Under the pieces are notes generated by a model. It was not told the DNA's origin. It worked only from the letters and a program-made list of their open reading frames with translations, and did not search any database. From NCBI RefSeq assembly GCF_000474275.2, contig NZ_ATAE01000030.1:1-64000 (forward strand): DNA of 64,000 bases, read 5' to 3'. A program made the translations under genes and the position numbers. Position 1 is the first letter of the stretch, and each line of letters begins with the position of its first letter. This document shows, piece by piece, positions 26,246 to 35,686 of this stretch. Source of the stretch: Alkalihalophilus marmarensis DSM 21297. Its GTDB lineage: Bacteria; Bacillota; Bacilli; Bacillales; Bacillaceae_D.

Positions 26246-27241
26246 TTACTTATATAGACCTTCAACCAATATTTCAAGGGCATGCGGCACTCGAATACCT
26301 TCTGCAGCAGCAGACAATGGCATGACAATAAAATGCTCATCTTTAATAGCAGTCACATCTGTCAATCCTGGGTGGTTTAATAATAGGTTCTTTTTTTCTT
26401 CTGCAGTGGTTTGACCGTAATCAATAATAACAATCACCTCTGGATCCCGATCGACTACTGCCTCCCAACTTACCTCACCCCAATTACTATCAATATCATT
26501 AAAGATATTTTCTGCACCTGCCATTGTCACAATTTCGTTTAGAAAGTTCTGTCCCACAGTAAATGGTGCCGCCTCACCATTATCATATACAAACACCCTC
26601 AAAGGCTCCTCGTTCTTAGGGATTCGTGTTTGAATGGTTGTTAATTCTTTTTGCATTTCATTAATCAGTTCCTCGCCTTTATCATTCACATTGAATATTT
26701 TTGAGATATTACGAATATCTTGATAAATATGTTCAATGCTCGGTCCTACGATTTTAGAAGATTCATGTAAATAAGCGTTAATTCCAAATTGGCTTAGCTG
26801 TTCTATTGTTCCAATATTGTCTTCCCTAAATGCACTTTCCCAGCCAGCATAAACAAAATCAGGCTCTTGGGCTAACAATACTTCTTGGGAGGGATATTGG
26901 TCAGATAAAACGGCAATTTTTTCATACGCTTCTTTGTATACTGGTAAAATTTCATCATCCAAATATGCAGTCCCTACTATACTCTCTTCTAAACCAAGGG
27001 CCAGCATAACCTCTGTAACATGTTGGTTCAGTGAAACAGCTCTTTTAGGTACTTCTGAAAACACAAGTACATTTTCAATGTTTTCAATTTCTACTTCTTT
27101 ATATGCTTCTTCATGCTGCAATGTTTCCACAGAATAAGTCTCATCTTTTTCTTCAGTAGCAGTAACTCCTTCACTATTTCCACATGCTGCCATTAATAAT
27201 AAAAGCATACCTATAATTAAATTCCTATGTAAATTCTTCAT
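26246..27241 (-). CDS. btuF: Corrinoid ABC transporter substrate-binding lipoprotein (BtuF-like)
   Basis: 331 aa, type III periplasmic-binding fold. The signal peptide ends in lipobox MAAC (Cys20), so it is tethered outside the membrane. Motifs such as PKRAVSLNQHVTEVMLALGLEESIVGT and DPEVIVIIDYG are typical of the BtuF/FhuD family. The substrate (cobalamin or cobinamide rather than siderophore) is inferred from its place at the end of the cobalamin operon. ATG 27241 is chosen: AAGGAG is 8 nt upstream and the ATGA overlaps the stop of the methyltransferase gene. Confidence 0.85.
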   Translation of the reverse strand: MKNLHRNLIIGMLLLLMAACGNSEGVTATEEKDETYSVETLQHEEAYKEVEIENIENVLVFSEVPKRAVSLNQHVTEVMLALGLEESIVGTAYLDDEILPVYKEAYEKIAVLSDQYPSQEVLLAQEPDFVYAGWESAFREDNIGTIEQLSQFGINAYLHESSKIVGPSIEHIYQDIRNISKIFNVNDKGEELINEMQKELTTIQTRIPKNEEPLRVFVYDNGEAAPFTVGQNFLNEIVTMAGAENIFNDIDSNWGEVSWEAVVDRDPEVIVIIDYGQTTAEEKKNLLLNHPGLTDVTAIKDEHFIVMPLSAAAEGIRVPHALEILVEGLYK

Positions 27242-28311
27242 CTGTTTTTCTCCTTCAGTTCGGCAATAATCGTCCACATAATCGGTTGGTTATTAGCAGT
27301 ACTTTTCACTCCAAACGGGTAGCCTCCATCTTTCCAGCTATCCTCTGTATAAGGATGCAGCCTGCCTTTATTTATATCTTCAAATCTATCCTCCAATGTT
27401 TCATCAACACTTAAGGGAGTTACATCACAAGATGATTCTGCAACCTTTATTGTATCGCCTATCTTTTGGTTAGGTTGATAATCACAAACCATATCAGTCA
27501 CAGAAAATCCTTCAAGCTTCAATAAATAAGCAAGTTCTCTAGGAGTTATAAAACTGAGTTCTCGCTCAACCTTATATTTTGTTTGGGAAACTCCTTCACG
27601 ATATACCTCATACATTGCTGAATAATGAAAAAGCTGTTCCCTTAATGAAGTGAAGCCTTCCACCGTCAACTCCACGGTCTTTATGGACGTCATTTGTTTT
27701 TGATGCTGATTTTTCCACAAAGTAGTTGGAGGAGGTATAATGAGATCGATGGCAATTCTACCTTCATTCCCTAAATGGTTCCTGACCATCGCTAATAGTT
27801 CTTGTTGTTCTTTAACTGTGGTGAAGTACTGAAAGAATCCATCAGCTAATAAAACATGGCTGAATGTCTGTTTACAGTTTAATATAAGAGCATCTTCTTC
27901 AATCAGCGTCATTTGGTTAGTTATACGGTTAGCTTTTTTGTTCGCCAAAGCTAACATCTCCTTGCTCCAATCCACCCCAGTAACTGGAATACCAACATTA
28001 GCGAGCTCCACAGCGATTCTTCCCGTACCAGTGCCTAAATCCAGCACATGAGATAGATTCTTTGAGGCTAAAACCCATTCTCGAAAAAAAGCAACTCCTG
28101 ATTTACCAGCAAACAAATCGTAGTACTGCGCTTCTAAACCCTTATATTTAGGGTTTGCTTGCCTTATATGCCTATCTCCTTGCATACCGCACCTTGAGCA
28201 CAATGTGCCCGCTAATTGTGCAAATGGTGTCCCTTTTGGAACTCCATTTTTAGAATCCCCGTGCTGCTCATTATATCGAAAGCTGCAATAAGCACATGTA
28301 TAAAACGCCAT
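27238..28311 (-). CDS. Rubredoxin-like domain fused to a class I SAM methyltransferase
   Basis: 357 aa. Residues 1-45 form a rubredoxin-like knuckle: CX2C at Cys6/Cys9 and CX2C at Cys38/Cys41, with the rubredoxin-typical GDS..GVPKGTPF..L between them, almost the spacing of classical rubredoxin (6, 9, 39, 42). Residues 85-190 are a Rossmann methyltransferase with motif I VLDLGTGTGRIAVELA (89-104). The C-terminal third is unassigned. It sits between btuD and btuF and overlaps btuF by ATGA, so it belongs to the uptake cassette. The metal (Fe or Zn) and substrate are unknown; methylation or reductive handling of imported corrinoid is only a guess. ATG with AAGGA upstream. Confidence 0.8.
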   Translation of the reverse strand: MAFYTCAYCSFRYNEQHGDSKNGVPKGTPFAQLAGTLCSRCGMQGDRHIRQANPKYKGLEAQYYDLFAGKSGVAFFREWVLASKNLSHVLDLGTGTGRIAVELANVGIPVTGVDWSKEMLALANKKANRITNQMTLIEEDALILNCKQTFSHVLLADGFFQYFTTVKEQQELLAMVRNHLGNEGRIAIDLIIPPPTTLWKNQHQKQMTSIKTVELTVEGFTSLREQLFHYSAMYEVYREGVSQTKYKVERELSFITPRELAYLLKLEGFSVTDMVCDYQPNQKIGDTIKVAESSCDVTPLSVDETLEDRFEDINKGRLHPYTEDSWKDGGYPFGVKSTANNQPIMWTIIAELKEKNR

Positions 28312-28370
28312 CTCGCGTCCTTCCTCTCTAACCCATCGTACTGTCCAGCCGTTGTAATGATAACGATCCG

Positions 28371-29144
28371 TTATACCATCCCATCAGAAATATAAGAGAT
28401 CTGGACCTTTCCCGTCATTGGATGGGTCGTAATAGTACAATCAACCTGGAAAATTTCTTTTACCAAATCCCTTGTAAGTACTTCAGACGGGGATCCTTGC
28501 TTAACCATTTCACCACCGTTAATCACATAAATAATGTCACAATATGCCGCAGCCAGATTTAAGTCATGTATTGCTGCTAAGGTGCTTACATTTAAACTTT
28601 TCACCACATCGAGAATATGTAGTTGATGCTGAATATCAAGATGATTCGTCGGTTCATCTAATATAAGTACATTCGCTTTTTGCACAAGTGCTCTGGCAAT
28701 TAGTACACGTTGTTTCTCCCCCCCTGATAAGGTTGAGAAACTACGATTTGAATAACCTTCTAACCCAACTTTTACTAATGCCTGATTAGTAATATAAGAA
28801 TCTTCACTCGTGTCCCCCTCAAAGAATCTCTTATGAGGACTCCTTCCCATAAGAACTATTTCTTCAACAGTAAAATCAAAAGGTGCTGAACCTTCTTGAG
28901 CGACTACAGCCATACGCCTTGCCAATTCTTTATGAGTAAGGGTTGAAATATCCTTTTCATCCAACGCAACGAGACCTGCACGTGGTTCAAAGATACGGTA
29001 AATGGTTTTTAATAAGGTCGATTTCCCGCTGCCATTAGGCCCAATCAGCCCGACAAACTTTCCGGATTCAATGTGCATAGATACTTGATGAATAATATCT
29101 TTATGTTCAATGGTGGTTGTTAATTTTGAAACGGACAGCATCAT
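28371..29144 (-). CDS. btuD: Corrinoid ABC transporter ATP-binding protein (BtuD-like)
   Basis: 257 aa ABC ATPase: Walker A GPNGSGKST, Q-loop VVAQEG, signature LSGGEKQR, Walker B VLILDEPTNHLD and the H-switch AAIHDLN. It powers uptake by the BtuC-type permease. The long N-terminal extension of the open frame overlaps btuC and is rejected: ATG 29144 has GGAGGTGGGGGAG upstream and overlaps the btuC stop by ATGA. Confidence 0.92.
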   Translation of the reverse strand: MMLSVSKLTTTIEHKDIIHQVSMHIESGKFVGLIGPNGSGKSTLLKTIYRIFEPRAGLVALDEKDISTLTHKELARRMAVVAQEGSAPFDFTVEEIVLMGRSPHKRFFEGDTSEDSYITNQALVKVGLEGYSNRSFSTLSGGEKQRVLIARALVQKANVLILDEPTNHLDIQHQLHILDVVKSLNVSTLAAIHDLNLAAAYCDIIYVINGGEMVKQGSPSEVLTRDLVKEIFQVDCTITTHPMTGKVQISYISDGMV

Positions 29145-30265
29145 TTTTCTCCCCCACCTCCAAATGAATACGAATTTCTTCTTAGCAGCCAAATAAAAAA
29201 TGGTCCTCCACAAAGCGCAGTCACAATTCCAATTGGCAACTCCTGTGGCGCGACAAATGTACGTGCACAAACATCTGCCCAAATAAGGAAAATAGCGCCA
29301 ACGAACGCGCTTATTGGGAGTACATTTCTATGATCTGATCCTATAAAAAGGCGTACAATATGAGGCACCATCAGTCCAATAAAACCTATGGCACCACTTA
29401 CAGCAACTAAAACACCCGTTAGTAATGCCGTAACTAGCATTAGTACTTTCTTAAAGATATTAATATTTAAACCCAGAGTTGCTGCTGTTTGTTCCCCCAT
29501 TAAAAGTAGATTTAGTGGTCTTGCAAAAAACAGAAGCAACGCCATGCCGATACACAGTGAAAAAAATGGAATAGCCAACTGCCCCCATTTCGCTCCTGCT
29601 AAACTCCCCATCATCCAAAATAGCGCATCTCGCATGCCTTCCTCACGTGGAGCTGAAATTACAATATAGCTTGTAACAGCAGAGAGCATCATCGAAATGG
29701 CAATACCTGATAGGAGAAGTCTTACCGTAGAAATTCTTCCTTTAACTTGTGCAACTAAAAAGACTAAGAAAACAGAGATCAATGCGCCCAAAAATGCAGC
29801 GATTGAAAGGGCATATAGTCCAAACATCTTAAATGCTCCTAATACAATGACAAGAGTAGCCCCCACTGAAGCTCCGGATGATATACCTAAAATGAATGGA
29901 TCAGCTAGGGAATTTCGAACGAGCGCCTGAATAGCAACACCAACAATCGCTAACCCTGCCCCTACAATGGCTCCTAAAATAATCCGCGGAAAGCGAATCT
30001 CCCAAATGATTTGTTCATGAGCTTGTGTCCAATCTTGTACGATGAACGTATCTAAATATGGAACTTTTGATAAAGCGATTTTCCATACTGTGATTGGAGA
30101 GATTGAAATAGGACCTATCATTATTGAGACGGTCATCGAAACAATTAAAATGAGGATTAGGCAGAGAAAGAGAAACCTTGTTCTCCCTCTTTTATGCTTA
30201 TTTTTTTCACCCTCCTCTGCTTTTAATGAAGGGTCGGCCCCGCCCGCTTCTTTTAAGCCCCCCAT
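29141..30265 (-). CDS. btuC: Corrinoid ABC transporter permease (BtuC/FecCD family)
   Basis: 374 aa, about ten TM helices of the FecCD family, with hallmark RFPRIILGAIVGAGLAIVG, SLADPFILGISSGASVGA and GFIGLMVPHIVRLFIGSDHR segments. A polar 25-residue N-terminal tail precedes TM1. The gene follows btuR by about 70 bp with no terminator, so it is probably part of the long cob transcript. ATG with GGGGGAG upstream. B12 specificity is inferred from context. Confidence 0.9.
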   Translation of the reverse strand: MGGLKEAGGADPSLKAEEGEKNKHKRGRTRFLFLCLILILIVSMTVSIMIGPISISPITVWKIALSKVPYLDTFIVQDWTQAHEQIIWEIRFPRIILGAIVGAGLAIVGVAIQALVRNSLADPFILGISSGASVGATLVIVLGAFKMFGLYALSIAAFLGALISVFLVFLVAQVKGRISTVRLLLSGIAISMMLSAVTSYIVISAPREEGMRDALFWMMGSLAGAKWGQLAIPFFSLCIGMALLLFFARPLNLLLMGEQTAATLGLNINIFKKVLMLVTALLTGVLVAVSGAIGFIGLMVPHIVRLFIGSDHRNVLPISAFVGAIFLIWADVCARTFVAPQELPIGIVTALCGGPFFIWLLRRNSYSFGGGGEK

Positions 30266-30334
30266 TTCTACTCCCCCTTTTTTTATGAAGCAGTGATAAC
30301 AGCAATAGATATCTAACTTTTTTAAAAATCTATT

Positions 30335-30883
30335 CTAAAACTCTATTCCTTTAACTGCCGGAACACCTTCATTGTAATAATGCTTTTCTGGTTCAATAAC
30401 TGAAACTAGATCAGCTATGTTTTTTATTTCATCTTTTGCAGACCTGCCTGTAACGACTAAATGGACGTGGGAAGGTTTATGTTGAATTAAATCTATTACT
30501 TCCTTGATCGGTAAAACATCTTCTATTGGAAATTTGTCTATCGCTAGAGCATTATTCAGTTCATCTAAGATGACTAAATCGTATTCCCCGCTCATAACAG
30601 CTTCTCTTGCAATAGGCCAGGCTTTTCTTAATGCTTCTCTGTGCTCTTCAGGGGTTTTCGTCCAAGTAAAGCCAACCCCTAATTGAATCATCTCTACACC
30701 TAACTTCTTTAGAGCTATTTCCTCTCCATAGGTCCGCTCTTTTGATTTTATAAATTGAAAAATCCCTACATTAAATCCTCTTCCAATCCCACGTAATGCT
30801 AACCCTAATGAAGACGTGGTTTTACCTTTCCCATCACCCGTATATACAAGGGTCAATCCCCTTCTCTTTTTCTGCTGGCTCAT
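30335..30883 (-). CDS. btuR: Corrinoid adenosyltransferase (CobA/CobO/BtuR type)
   Basis: 182 aa. Transfers the 5'-deoxyadenosyl group of ATP to cob(I)alamin or cob(I)yrinic acid diamide. The N-terminal P-loop GDGKGKTTSS is visible, followed by QFIKSKERTYGEE and YDLVILDELNNAL. In the B. megaterium cobI operon btuR is likewise the last gene, after cbiY. Start ATG with GGAGG upstream. Confidence 0.95.
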   Translation of the reverse strand: MSQQKKRRGLTLVYTGDGKGKTTSSLGLALRGIGRGFNVGIFQFIKSKERTYGEEIALKKLGVEMIQLGVGFTWTKTPEEHREALRKAWPIAREAVMSGEYDLVILDELNNALAIDKFPIEDVLPIKEVIDLIQHKPSHVHLVVTGRSAKDEIKNIADLVSVIEPEKHYYNEGVPAVKGIEF

Positions 30884-30949
30884 ATTAGCCTCCTTTACAG
30901 CTCACATACTAATGATAGATTAGTTAACTCGACAATAGTAATAGACTTA

Positions 30950-31522
30950 CTATCTTTCCATCCATATTGTTTTATCCTCAAATGAAGTTCTTACTTTTTC
31001 TTTTTGTTGATTTAATGCATTCTGTGAAGGGTGCCCTATAAATAATGTGCCAATGACTTTTTTTCCTTCGGGTGATCCTATAAAATCAAACGAACGAGAA
31101 TCATGAACAAGACCTACACCGCGTGTGCGCCAAACAAATCCAAGATCTAGCTCTTGAGCTTGTAACCACATAGAATGAATAGCACAGCAAACTGCATACT
31201 CATTATCTTTTGAGTCTGCATCATTTGAAGCAATATCTGAGGTTACGATAATAATGAGCGGAGTATTTCTTACTACATCAAGCGAGCTTTTTATTAAAGA
31301 TGGTTTTGTAGGAAATCGTTCCTCTAGGAACTCCAATGCTAACTTTTCATACCTAAGTTTTGCTTCTTCTTGTATAATATAAAAGTTCCAAGGCTCTCTC
31401 ATGCGATCATTTGGAGCGAGCGTTGCGGCTTCTAGTAAAAGCTCTATCTTTTTTCTTTCTATTTTCTCGTTAGTATAATTTCGAACCGCTCTCCTATTAC
31501 GGAGTAACTCTAACACTGTCAT
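30950..31522 (-). CDS. cbiY: Nitroreductase-family flavoprotein, CbiY-like
   Basis: 190 aa, nitroreductase fold: LELLRNRRAVRNYTNEKI at the N-terminus (FMN phosphate contacts) and LGFVWRTRG near the middle. The position between SUMT and btuR is that of cbiY in the B. megaterium cobI operon. The function of CbiY is not settled; reduction of corrinoid cobalt or a BluB-like role have been considered for family members. It overlaps the SUMT gene by 26 bp, with AAGGAG inside that gene. Confidence 0.75.
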   Translation of the reverse strand: MTVLELLRNRRAVRNYTNEKIERKKIELLLEAATLAPNDRMREPWNFYIIQEEAKLRYEKLALEFLEERFPTKPSLIKSSLDVVRNTPLIIIVTSDIASNDADSKDNEYAVCCAIHSMWLQAQELDLGFVWRTRGVGLVHDSRSFDFIGSPEGKKVIGTLFIGHPSQNALNQQKEKVRTSFEDKTIWMER

Positions 31523-32288
31523 CTAGAATCTCTCCTTCTTTACTAAACCAGCTTAATTTTTCTTTGAATTTAACCACCTCACCAACGACAATCATTGCAG
31601 GGTGTTGTATTTTTTCATTTATAACAATCGTCGCGATGGATTCTAGTGTGCCTGTAACACATTTTTGATTGGCGGTTGTCCCTTCTTGAATCACAGCCAC
31701 TAGAGTTTTAGGATCTTTTCCATGAATGATCATTTGTTCGCAAATATATGACAGATTACGAGTCCCCATATAAAAGGCCAAAGTATCACTGCCGTTTACT
31801 AATCCTTCCCAGTTCAATCCATCTGTACCGTTATCTTTTCTTCCAGCTCCATGGACCATAGTAAAGGAAGTGGCATAATTTCGGTAAGTTACAGGAATAC
31901 CAGCATACGCAGGGGCTGCAATTCCAGAAGTAATACCAGGAACAATTTCAAAAGCAATCCCAGCATTTGAGAGAACTTCAGCCTCTTCACCTCCCCTGCC
32001 AAATACACAGGGATCTCCCCCCTTTAGTCTTGTAACACTTTTTCCTTCAAACGCTTTAGATACGAGTAATTGATTAATTTCTTCTTGCATAAAACTATGG
32101 TTTCCCGGAGACTTCCCGCAATAAATAAGTTCAGCACCTGGTGCAGCATGATTTAATAATTCTTTATTAACTAATCGATCGTAAGCTATGACGTCTGCTT
32201 TTTGAATACATTCAAGTCCATAAACTGTAATTAACTTGGGGTCTCCAGGACCTGCCCCCACCAAAAAAACTTTTCCTTTTTTATTCAT
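31497..32288 (-). CDS. cobA: Uroporphyrinogen-III C-methyltransferase (SUMT)
   Basis: 263 aa, makes precorrin-2 from uroporphyrinogen III with two SAM. The SUMT motifs VFLVGAGPGDPKLITVYGLE, VTRLKGGDPCVFGRGGEEAE and VPGITSGIAAPAYAGIPVTYR are complete. It supplies the tetrapyrrole entry to the cobalamin pathway (cysG-A in B. megaterium nomenclature). GGTGAGAGG precedes the ATG. About 95 bp separate it from cbiA. Confidence 0.96.
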   Translation of the reverse strand: MNKKGKVFLVGAGPGDPKLITVYGLECIQKADVIAYDRLVNKELLNHAAPGAELIYCGKSPGNHSFMQEEINQLLVSKAFEGKSVTRLKGGDPCVFGRGGEEAEVLSNAGIAFEIVPGITSGIAAPAYAGIPVTYRNYATSFTMVHGAGRKDNGTDGLNWEGLVNGSDTLAFYMGTRNLSYICEQMIIHGKDPKTLVAVIQEGTTANQKCVTGTLESIATIVINEKIQHPAMIVVGEVVKFKEKLSWFSKEGEILDDSVRVTP

Positions 32289-32384
32289 CCTCTCACCTTG
32301 ATCCTCTATAGATAACGATGTATCTATTTATTTAATCGCGTAGTAATAGTAATGTAGTTCCTGATAGTGAACGATTAGTAGACT

Positions 32385-33773
32385 TTAGCGTTGCAAAATG
32401 GCTTTACTGGTCTTACATTTGTTAATCCATTTTTCAACCATCGTTTTACAAGAAGCAAAATGAAAGTGAGTATACCCTGCTACAAGATTATGCATCATAC
32501 AACCTTCTTGCTTGGTACCTCGCATTCCCTTCGTTACATACGCATGACGTATTTGCTCCTTATTCTCCTTATTATGGTAAGTAGAGTAATGAAACTCATG
32601 ACCTCTGGCTTTTTCTTTTCCGCTTATTAAGAAATTATTATTTTCACCGGTAATTTCTCGATAACCCAGTGCCGCTAACTTATGTTGCATTATTACTTTA
32701 CCTGGAATCATGCCAACCATTGAAAATTCCTCTTGGCTAGTAGTTTCAATCGCTTCAGTTAAATACATAAACCCTCCGCATTCGGCGAGTGTTGGCAGTC
32801 CCTTTTCAATAGCGGTCTTAATTGAATGCTGAACCTCTTTATTATGAGAAAGCCGTTCCGCATATTCCTCTGGAAATCCGCCTCCTAGATATAAACCGTC
32901 ACTATTTTCAGGCAAGGATTCATTTGCTAAAGGTGAAAAATAAACGATCTCAGCCCCTAACGATTGTAGTAATTCCAAGTTTTCAGGATAATAGAAATTA
33001 AAAGCAGCATCCTTTGCTACTGCAATTCGAACAACCTTCTCTTTTCTCTGAGTAAACAGTGAATAAATTTTAGGAACAGGGAGAACAGGAGCTGTTGAGA
33101 GTTCTAACAGTTGTTCTAAATCTACGGTCTCTTCTATTAAATCTCCTATTTTTTCAAAAAAGGGATCTAGCTCTCCCCTCTCAATTGAAGGAACTAACCC
33201 TAAATGTCGTTCAGGAATCTTAATATCAAGCTCTCGTTTTAAATAGCCAATTACAGGGATATCGCATTCTTGTTCAATAGCCGTCTTAACAATCTTAAAG
33301 TGTCCTTCACTACCTACTCTATTTGCAATTACACCTACTATATTGGGCCCCTCAGCAAGCATTTGGAACCCTTTTACAATTGCAGCTGCGCTTCTTGCCA
33401 TACTTGCACAATTAACAACAAGTAAAACAGGACTTTGTGTAATCATGCTTATATCAGCTGTACTGCCTTTATTATTTTTGGGATCTTTTCCATCGAAAAA
33501 TCCCATAACACCTTCTATTATGGAAATATCTGCACCCTTGCTACCATGAGTCATAATATCTAAAACCGTATTTCGATCAAGCATCCAACTATCAAGATTT
33601 CTAGAAACTCGCTTTGTGACAGCCGTATGATAGGACGGGTCAATATAATCAGGGCCACATTTAAAGCCTTGTACTGTTAATCCTCTTTTTTTAAAAGCCG
33701 CCATCAGACCAATGGTTAGTGTTGTCTTACCAACGCCGCTTCCTGTCCCTGCTATAACCATTCGATGATTCAA
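32385..33773 (-). CDS. cbiA: Cobyrinate a,c-diamide synthase (operon copy)
   Basis: 462 aa; amidates carboxylates a and c of cobyrinate using Gln and ATP. P-loop-like GTGSGVGKTT at the N-terminus, KCGPDYIDPSYH, GLYLGGGFPEEYA, nucleophile Cys in AECGGFMYL and THFHFAS. The start is TTG with GGGGGAG 5 nt upstream. It shares length and all motifs with the paralogue at 13728-15116 but differs throughout, so the duplication is not recent. Confidence 0.95.
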   Translation of the reverse strand: MNHRMVIAGTGSGVGKTTLTIGLMAAFKKRGLTVQGFKCGPDYIDPSYHTAVTKRVSRNLDSWMLDRNTVLDIMTHGSKGADISIIEGVMGFFDGKDPKNNKGSTADISMITQSPVLLVVNCASMARSAAAIVKGFQMLAEGPNIVGVIANRVGSEGHFKIVKTAIEQECDIPVIGYLKRELDIKIPERHLGLVPSIERGELDPFFEKIGDLIEETVDLEQLLELSTAPVLPVPKIYSLFTQRKEKVVRIAVAKDAAFNFYYPENLELLQSLGAEIVYFSPLANESLPENSDGLYLGGGFPEEYAERLSHNKEVQHSIKTAIEKGLPTLAECGGFMYLTEAIETTSQEEFSMVGMIPGKVIMQHKLAALGYREITGENNNFLISGKEKARGHEFHYSTYHNKENKEQIRHAYVTKGMRGTKQEGCMMHNLVAGYTHFHFASCKTMVEKWINKCKTSKAILQR

Positions 33774-33788
33774 TATGTCTCCCCCTCA

Positions 33789-34913
33789 CTAGTACGGTAT
33801 TAATGCAACCGAGATCGTTACATTTCCTGATTTCTTCTTAACAAGAGCAAGATCTTTTGATCCACTGTATAACATCGCAGCCGGTTCACTTACACCATAC
33901 GCACCTGTAAATTTATAAACCGTATCTGAAGGATCTTGAATGGACATTTTATTTAACTCATCAGCTGAGTAACAAATAAAGTCCCAATTATACTTTTGAG
34001 CTAAAGCTATAAGCCCCTCTTCATCTTTTTTAAGATCAATCGAACATATGGCTTTTACGCTCTTTATAGAAAACCTCAATTCCTCCAATGTTTTTTCAAT
34101 GACATTCTCAATCTCTGCTAAAGAAGTGCCTCTATTACATCCAATCCCTAAAACAATGACCTTTGGTCTATAGAGCACTCCATTTTCAAGAATTAGCTGC
34201 TCATTTCTGTTTAATTGACGATGTGTGATAATTAATGCCGCTTTGGGTTTTGCCTCAATAGCTTCCTCAACTGAAGCATAGACTTTAATCGAGTCAGGCA
34301 AAGGATGGTCATAATTCCACCATTCCTTTTCACCTGACTCTTGAACAATGGCAACATGCTCTTCATTAACGACTGATGCACTCACAGGTGTTAAGAATTT
34401 CGCCGATTCCCACTCCCAGCCAAAACGGCTGCCAAATAGATCTACTGCAATCGTTTTTTGCACATCTGATGCTGTGGTAATAACAGGTTTTGCATCTAGT
34501 ATGTTTGCGACTTCTTTTGTTAATTCGTTAGCTCCGCCTAAATGCCCCGATAATACACTAATGACGTGTTCTCCCTTATCATCAATGACTACTACAGCAG
34601 GATCCGTTTTTTTATCTTTTAATATCGGAGCAATCATCCGTACAACAGCTCCCAATGAGACGATCATAATAATCCCTTTATAAGATTGGAATAGAGAGGG
34701 CAGCAACAGCCGTACATTCCCTTCAAATAATTGAATATGCCTGGTATCTTCATCTCCCTTTTCAAATTTACTCATATAAAATAAATCTGATTGTTGAAAT
34801 GTTGAATGTAATCCTCTTGCTAAATTCACTCCATGCTTTGTAATAGCGACAATAGCAAAAACCCCATTTTCCTTGAGTTCTACCTGTTTACCTTCTTCTA
34901 AAACAAGGGTCAT
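33789..34913 (-). CDS. cbiG: Cobalt-precorrin-5A hydrolase
   Basis: 374 aa. Opens the delta-lactone of cobalt-precorrin-5A and releases acetaldehyde, a step special to the anaerobic pathway. The domains are visible: the N-terminal CbiG_N region, the core GHLGGANELTKEVA with GAVVRMIAP, and the C-terminal CobE/CbiG_C part with VLGIGCNRGTS. It overlaps cbiF by 4 bp. Confidence 0.94.
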   Translation of the reverse strand: MTLVLEEGKQVELKENGVFAIVAITKHGVNLARGLHSTFQQSDLFYMSKFEKGDEDTRHIQLFEGNVRLLLPSLFQSYKGIIMIVSLGAVVRMIAPILKDKKTDPAVVVIDDKGEHVISVLSGHLGGANELTKEVANILDAKPVITTASDVQKTIAVDLFGSRFGWEWESAKFLTPVSASVVNEEHVAIVQESGEKEWWNYDHPLPDSIKVYASVEEAIEAKPKAALIITHRQLNRNEQLILENGVLYRPKVIVLGIGCNRGTSLAEIENVIEKTLEELRFSIKSVKAICSIDLKKDEEGLIALAQKYNWDFICYSADELNKMSIQDPSDTVYKFTGAYGVSEPAAMLYSGSKDLALVKKKSGNVTISVALIPY

Positions 34914-35686
34914 GGTTTTACTCCTTTTCGAAATCCATGGGTAAATTCTTTATCATATAGCTTTGATTTAAACTGCTTGTCATGAATATTTTTATCGATA
35001 GCCCAACCGGCTAGAATCATAGCTTGTTTGCGAATTCCATTTACTCGCATATCTTCATCTAAGCGTTCAAGGGTAGATCGAACAATTTTCTGATCAGGCC
35101 AGGTCGCTTTATACACAACCCCTACTGGAGTATCCTTGCTCCAACCTGCAGCTAAAAATTCTTTGACGATTTTCTTTGTTAAAGTGGCACTTAAGAACAA
35201 AGCAACCGTACAATTATGCTTCGCCAAGTCTCTTAACTTTTCTGCTTCAGGTACTGGGGTTCTTCCTTCGGCACGTGTAAGAATGACCGTTTGAGTTAAG
35301 TCAGGAATGGTTAATTCTGCGCCAAGAGCAGCTGCCGAAGCGAAAACTGAACTGACTCCAGGGATAATTTCTACATTTATATCCTGCTTGTTCAACATGG
35401 AAATTTGCTCCATTATAGCCCCGTACACTGCAGGGTCTCCAGTATGAACTCTTACAACTTGCTTTCCTTCCCGCAAGCGATCAACCATTACTTGGACCAT
35501 CTCTTCAAGGTGCATCCCTGCGGTTTTGATAATTTCAGCATCAGAGTTAGCTTGCTCAATTAACTCTTTACTAACTAGTGAATCTGCATAGAGCACAACA
35601 TCTGCTTCTTTTAGCTTTTTTAAACCTTTTACCGTAATAAGTTCTGGGTCTCCAGGTCCTGCTCCAATAATCGTTAACTTCCTCAT
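34910..35686 (-). CDS. cbiF: Cobalt-precorrin-4 C11-methyltransferase
   Basis: 258 aa tetrapyrrole methylase: [20 protein letters not shown] and [18 protein letters not shown] are the SAM-binding motifs. [25 protein letters not shown] is characteristic of CbiF/CobM. It overlaps cbiL and cbiG by 4 bp each, implying translational coupling. Confidence 0.95.
   Translation of the reverse strand: MRKLTIIGAGPGDPELITVKGLKKLKEADVVLYADSLVSKELIEQANSDAEIIKTAGMHLEEMVQVMVDRLREGKQVVRVHTGDPAVYGAIMEQISMLNKQDINVEIIPGVSSVFASAAALGAELTIPDLTQTVILTRAEGRTPVPEAEKLRDLAKHNCTVALFLSATLTKKIVKEFLAAGWSKDTPVGVVYKATWPDQKIVRSTLERLDEDMRVNGIRKQAMILAGWAIDKNIHDKQFKSKLYDKEFTHGFRKGVKP

Noticed and set aside
29145-29282. Longer btuD start
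   Set aside because: The extension overlaps the btuC end and reads as a low-complexity off-frame; ATG 29144 has a strong ribosome site and an ATGA overlap.
30950-31522. BluB (dimethylbenzimidazole synthase) for the nitroreductase gene
   Set aside because: The protein is short and its place matches cbiY in the B. megaterium operon; BluB-specific features were not recognised.
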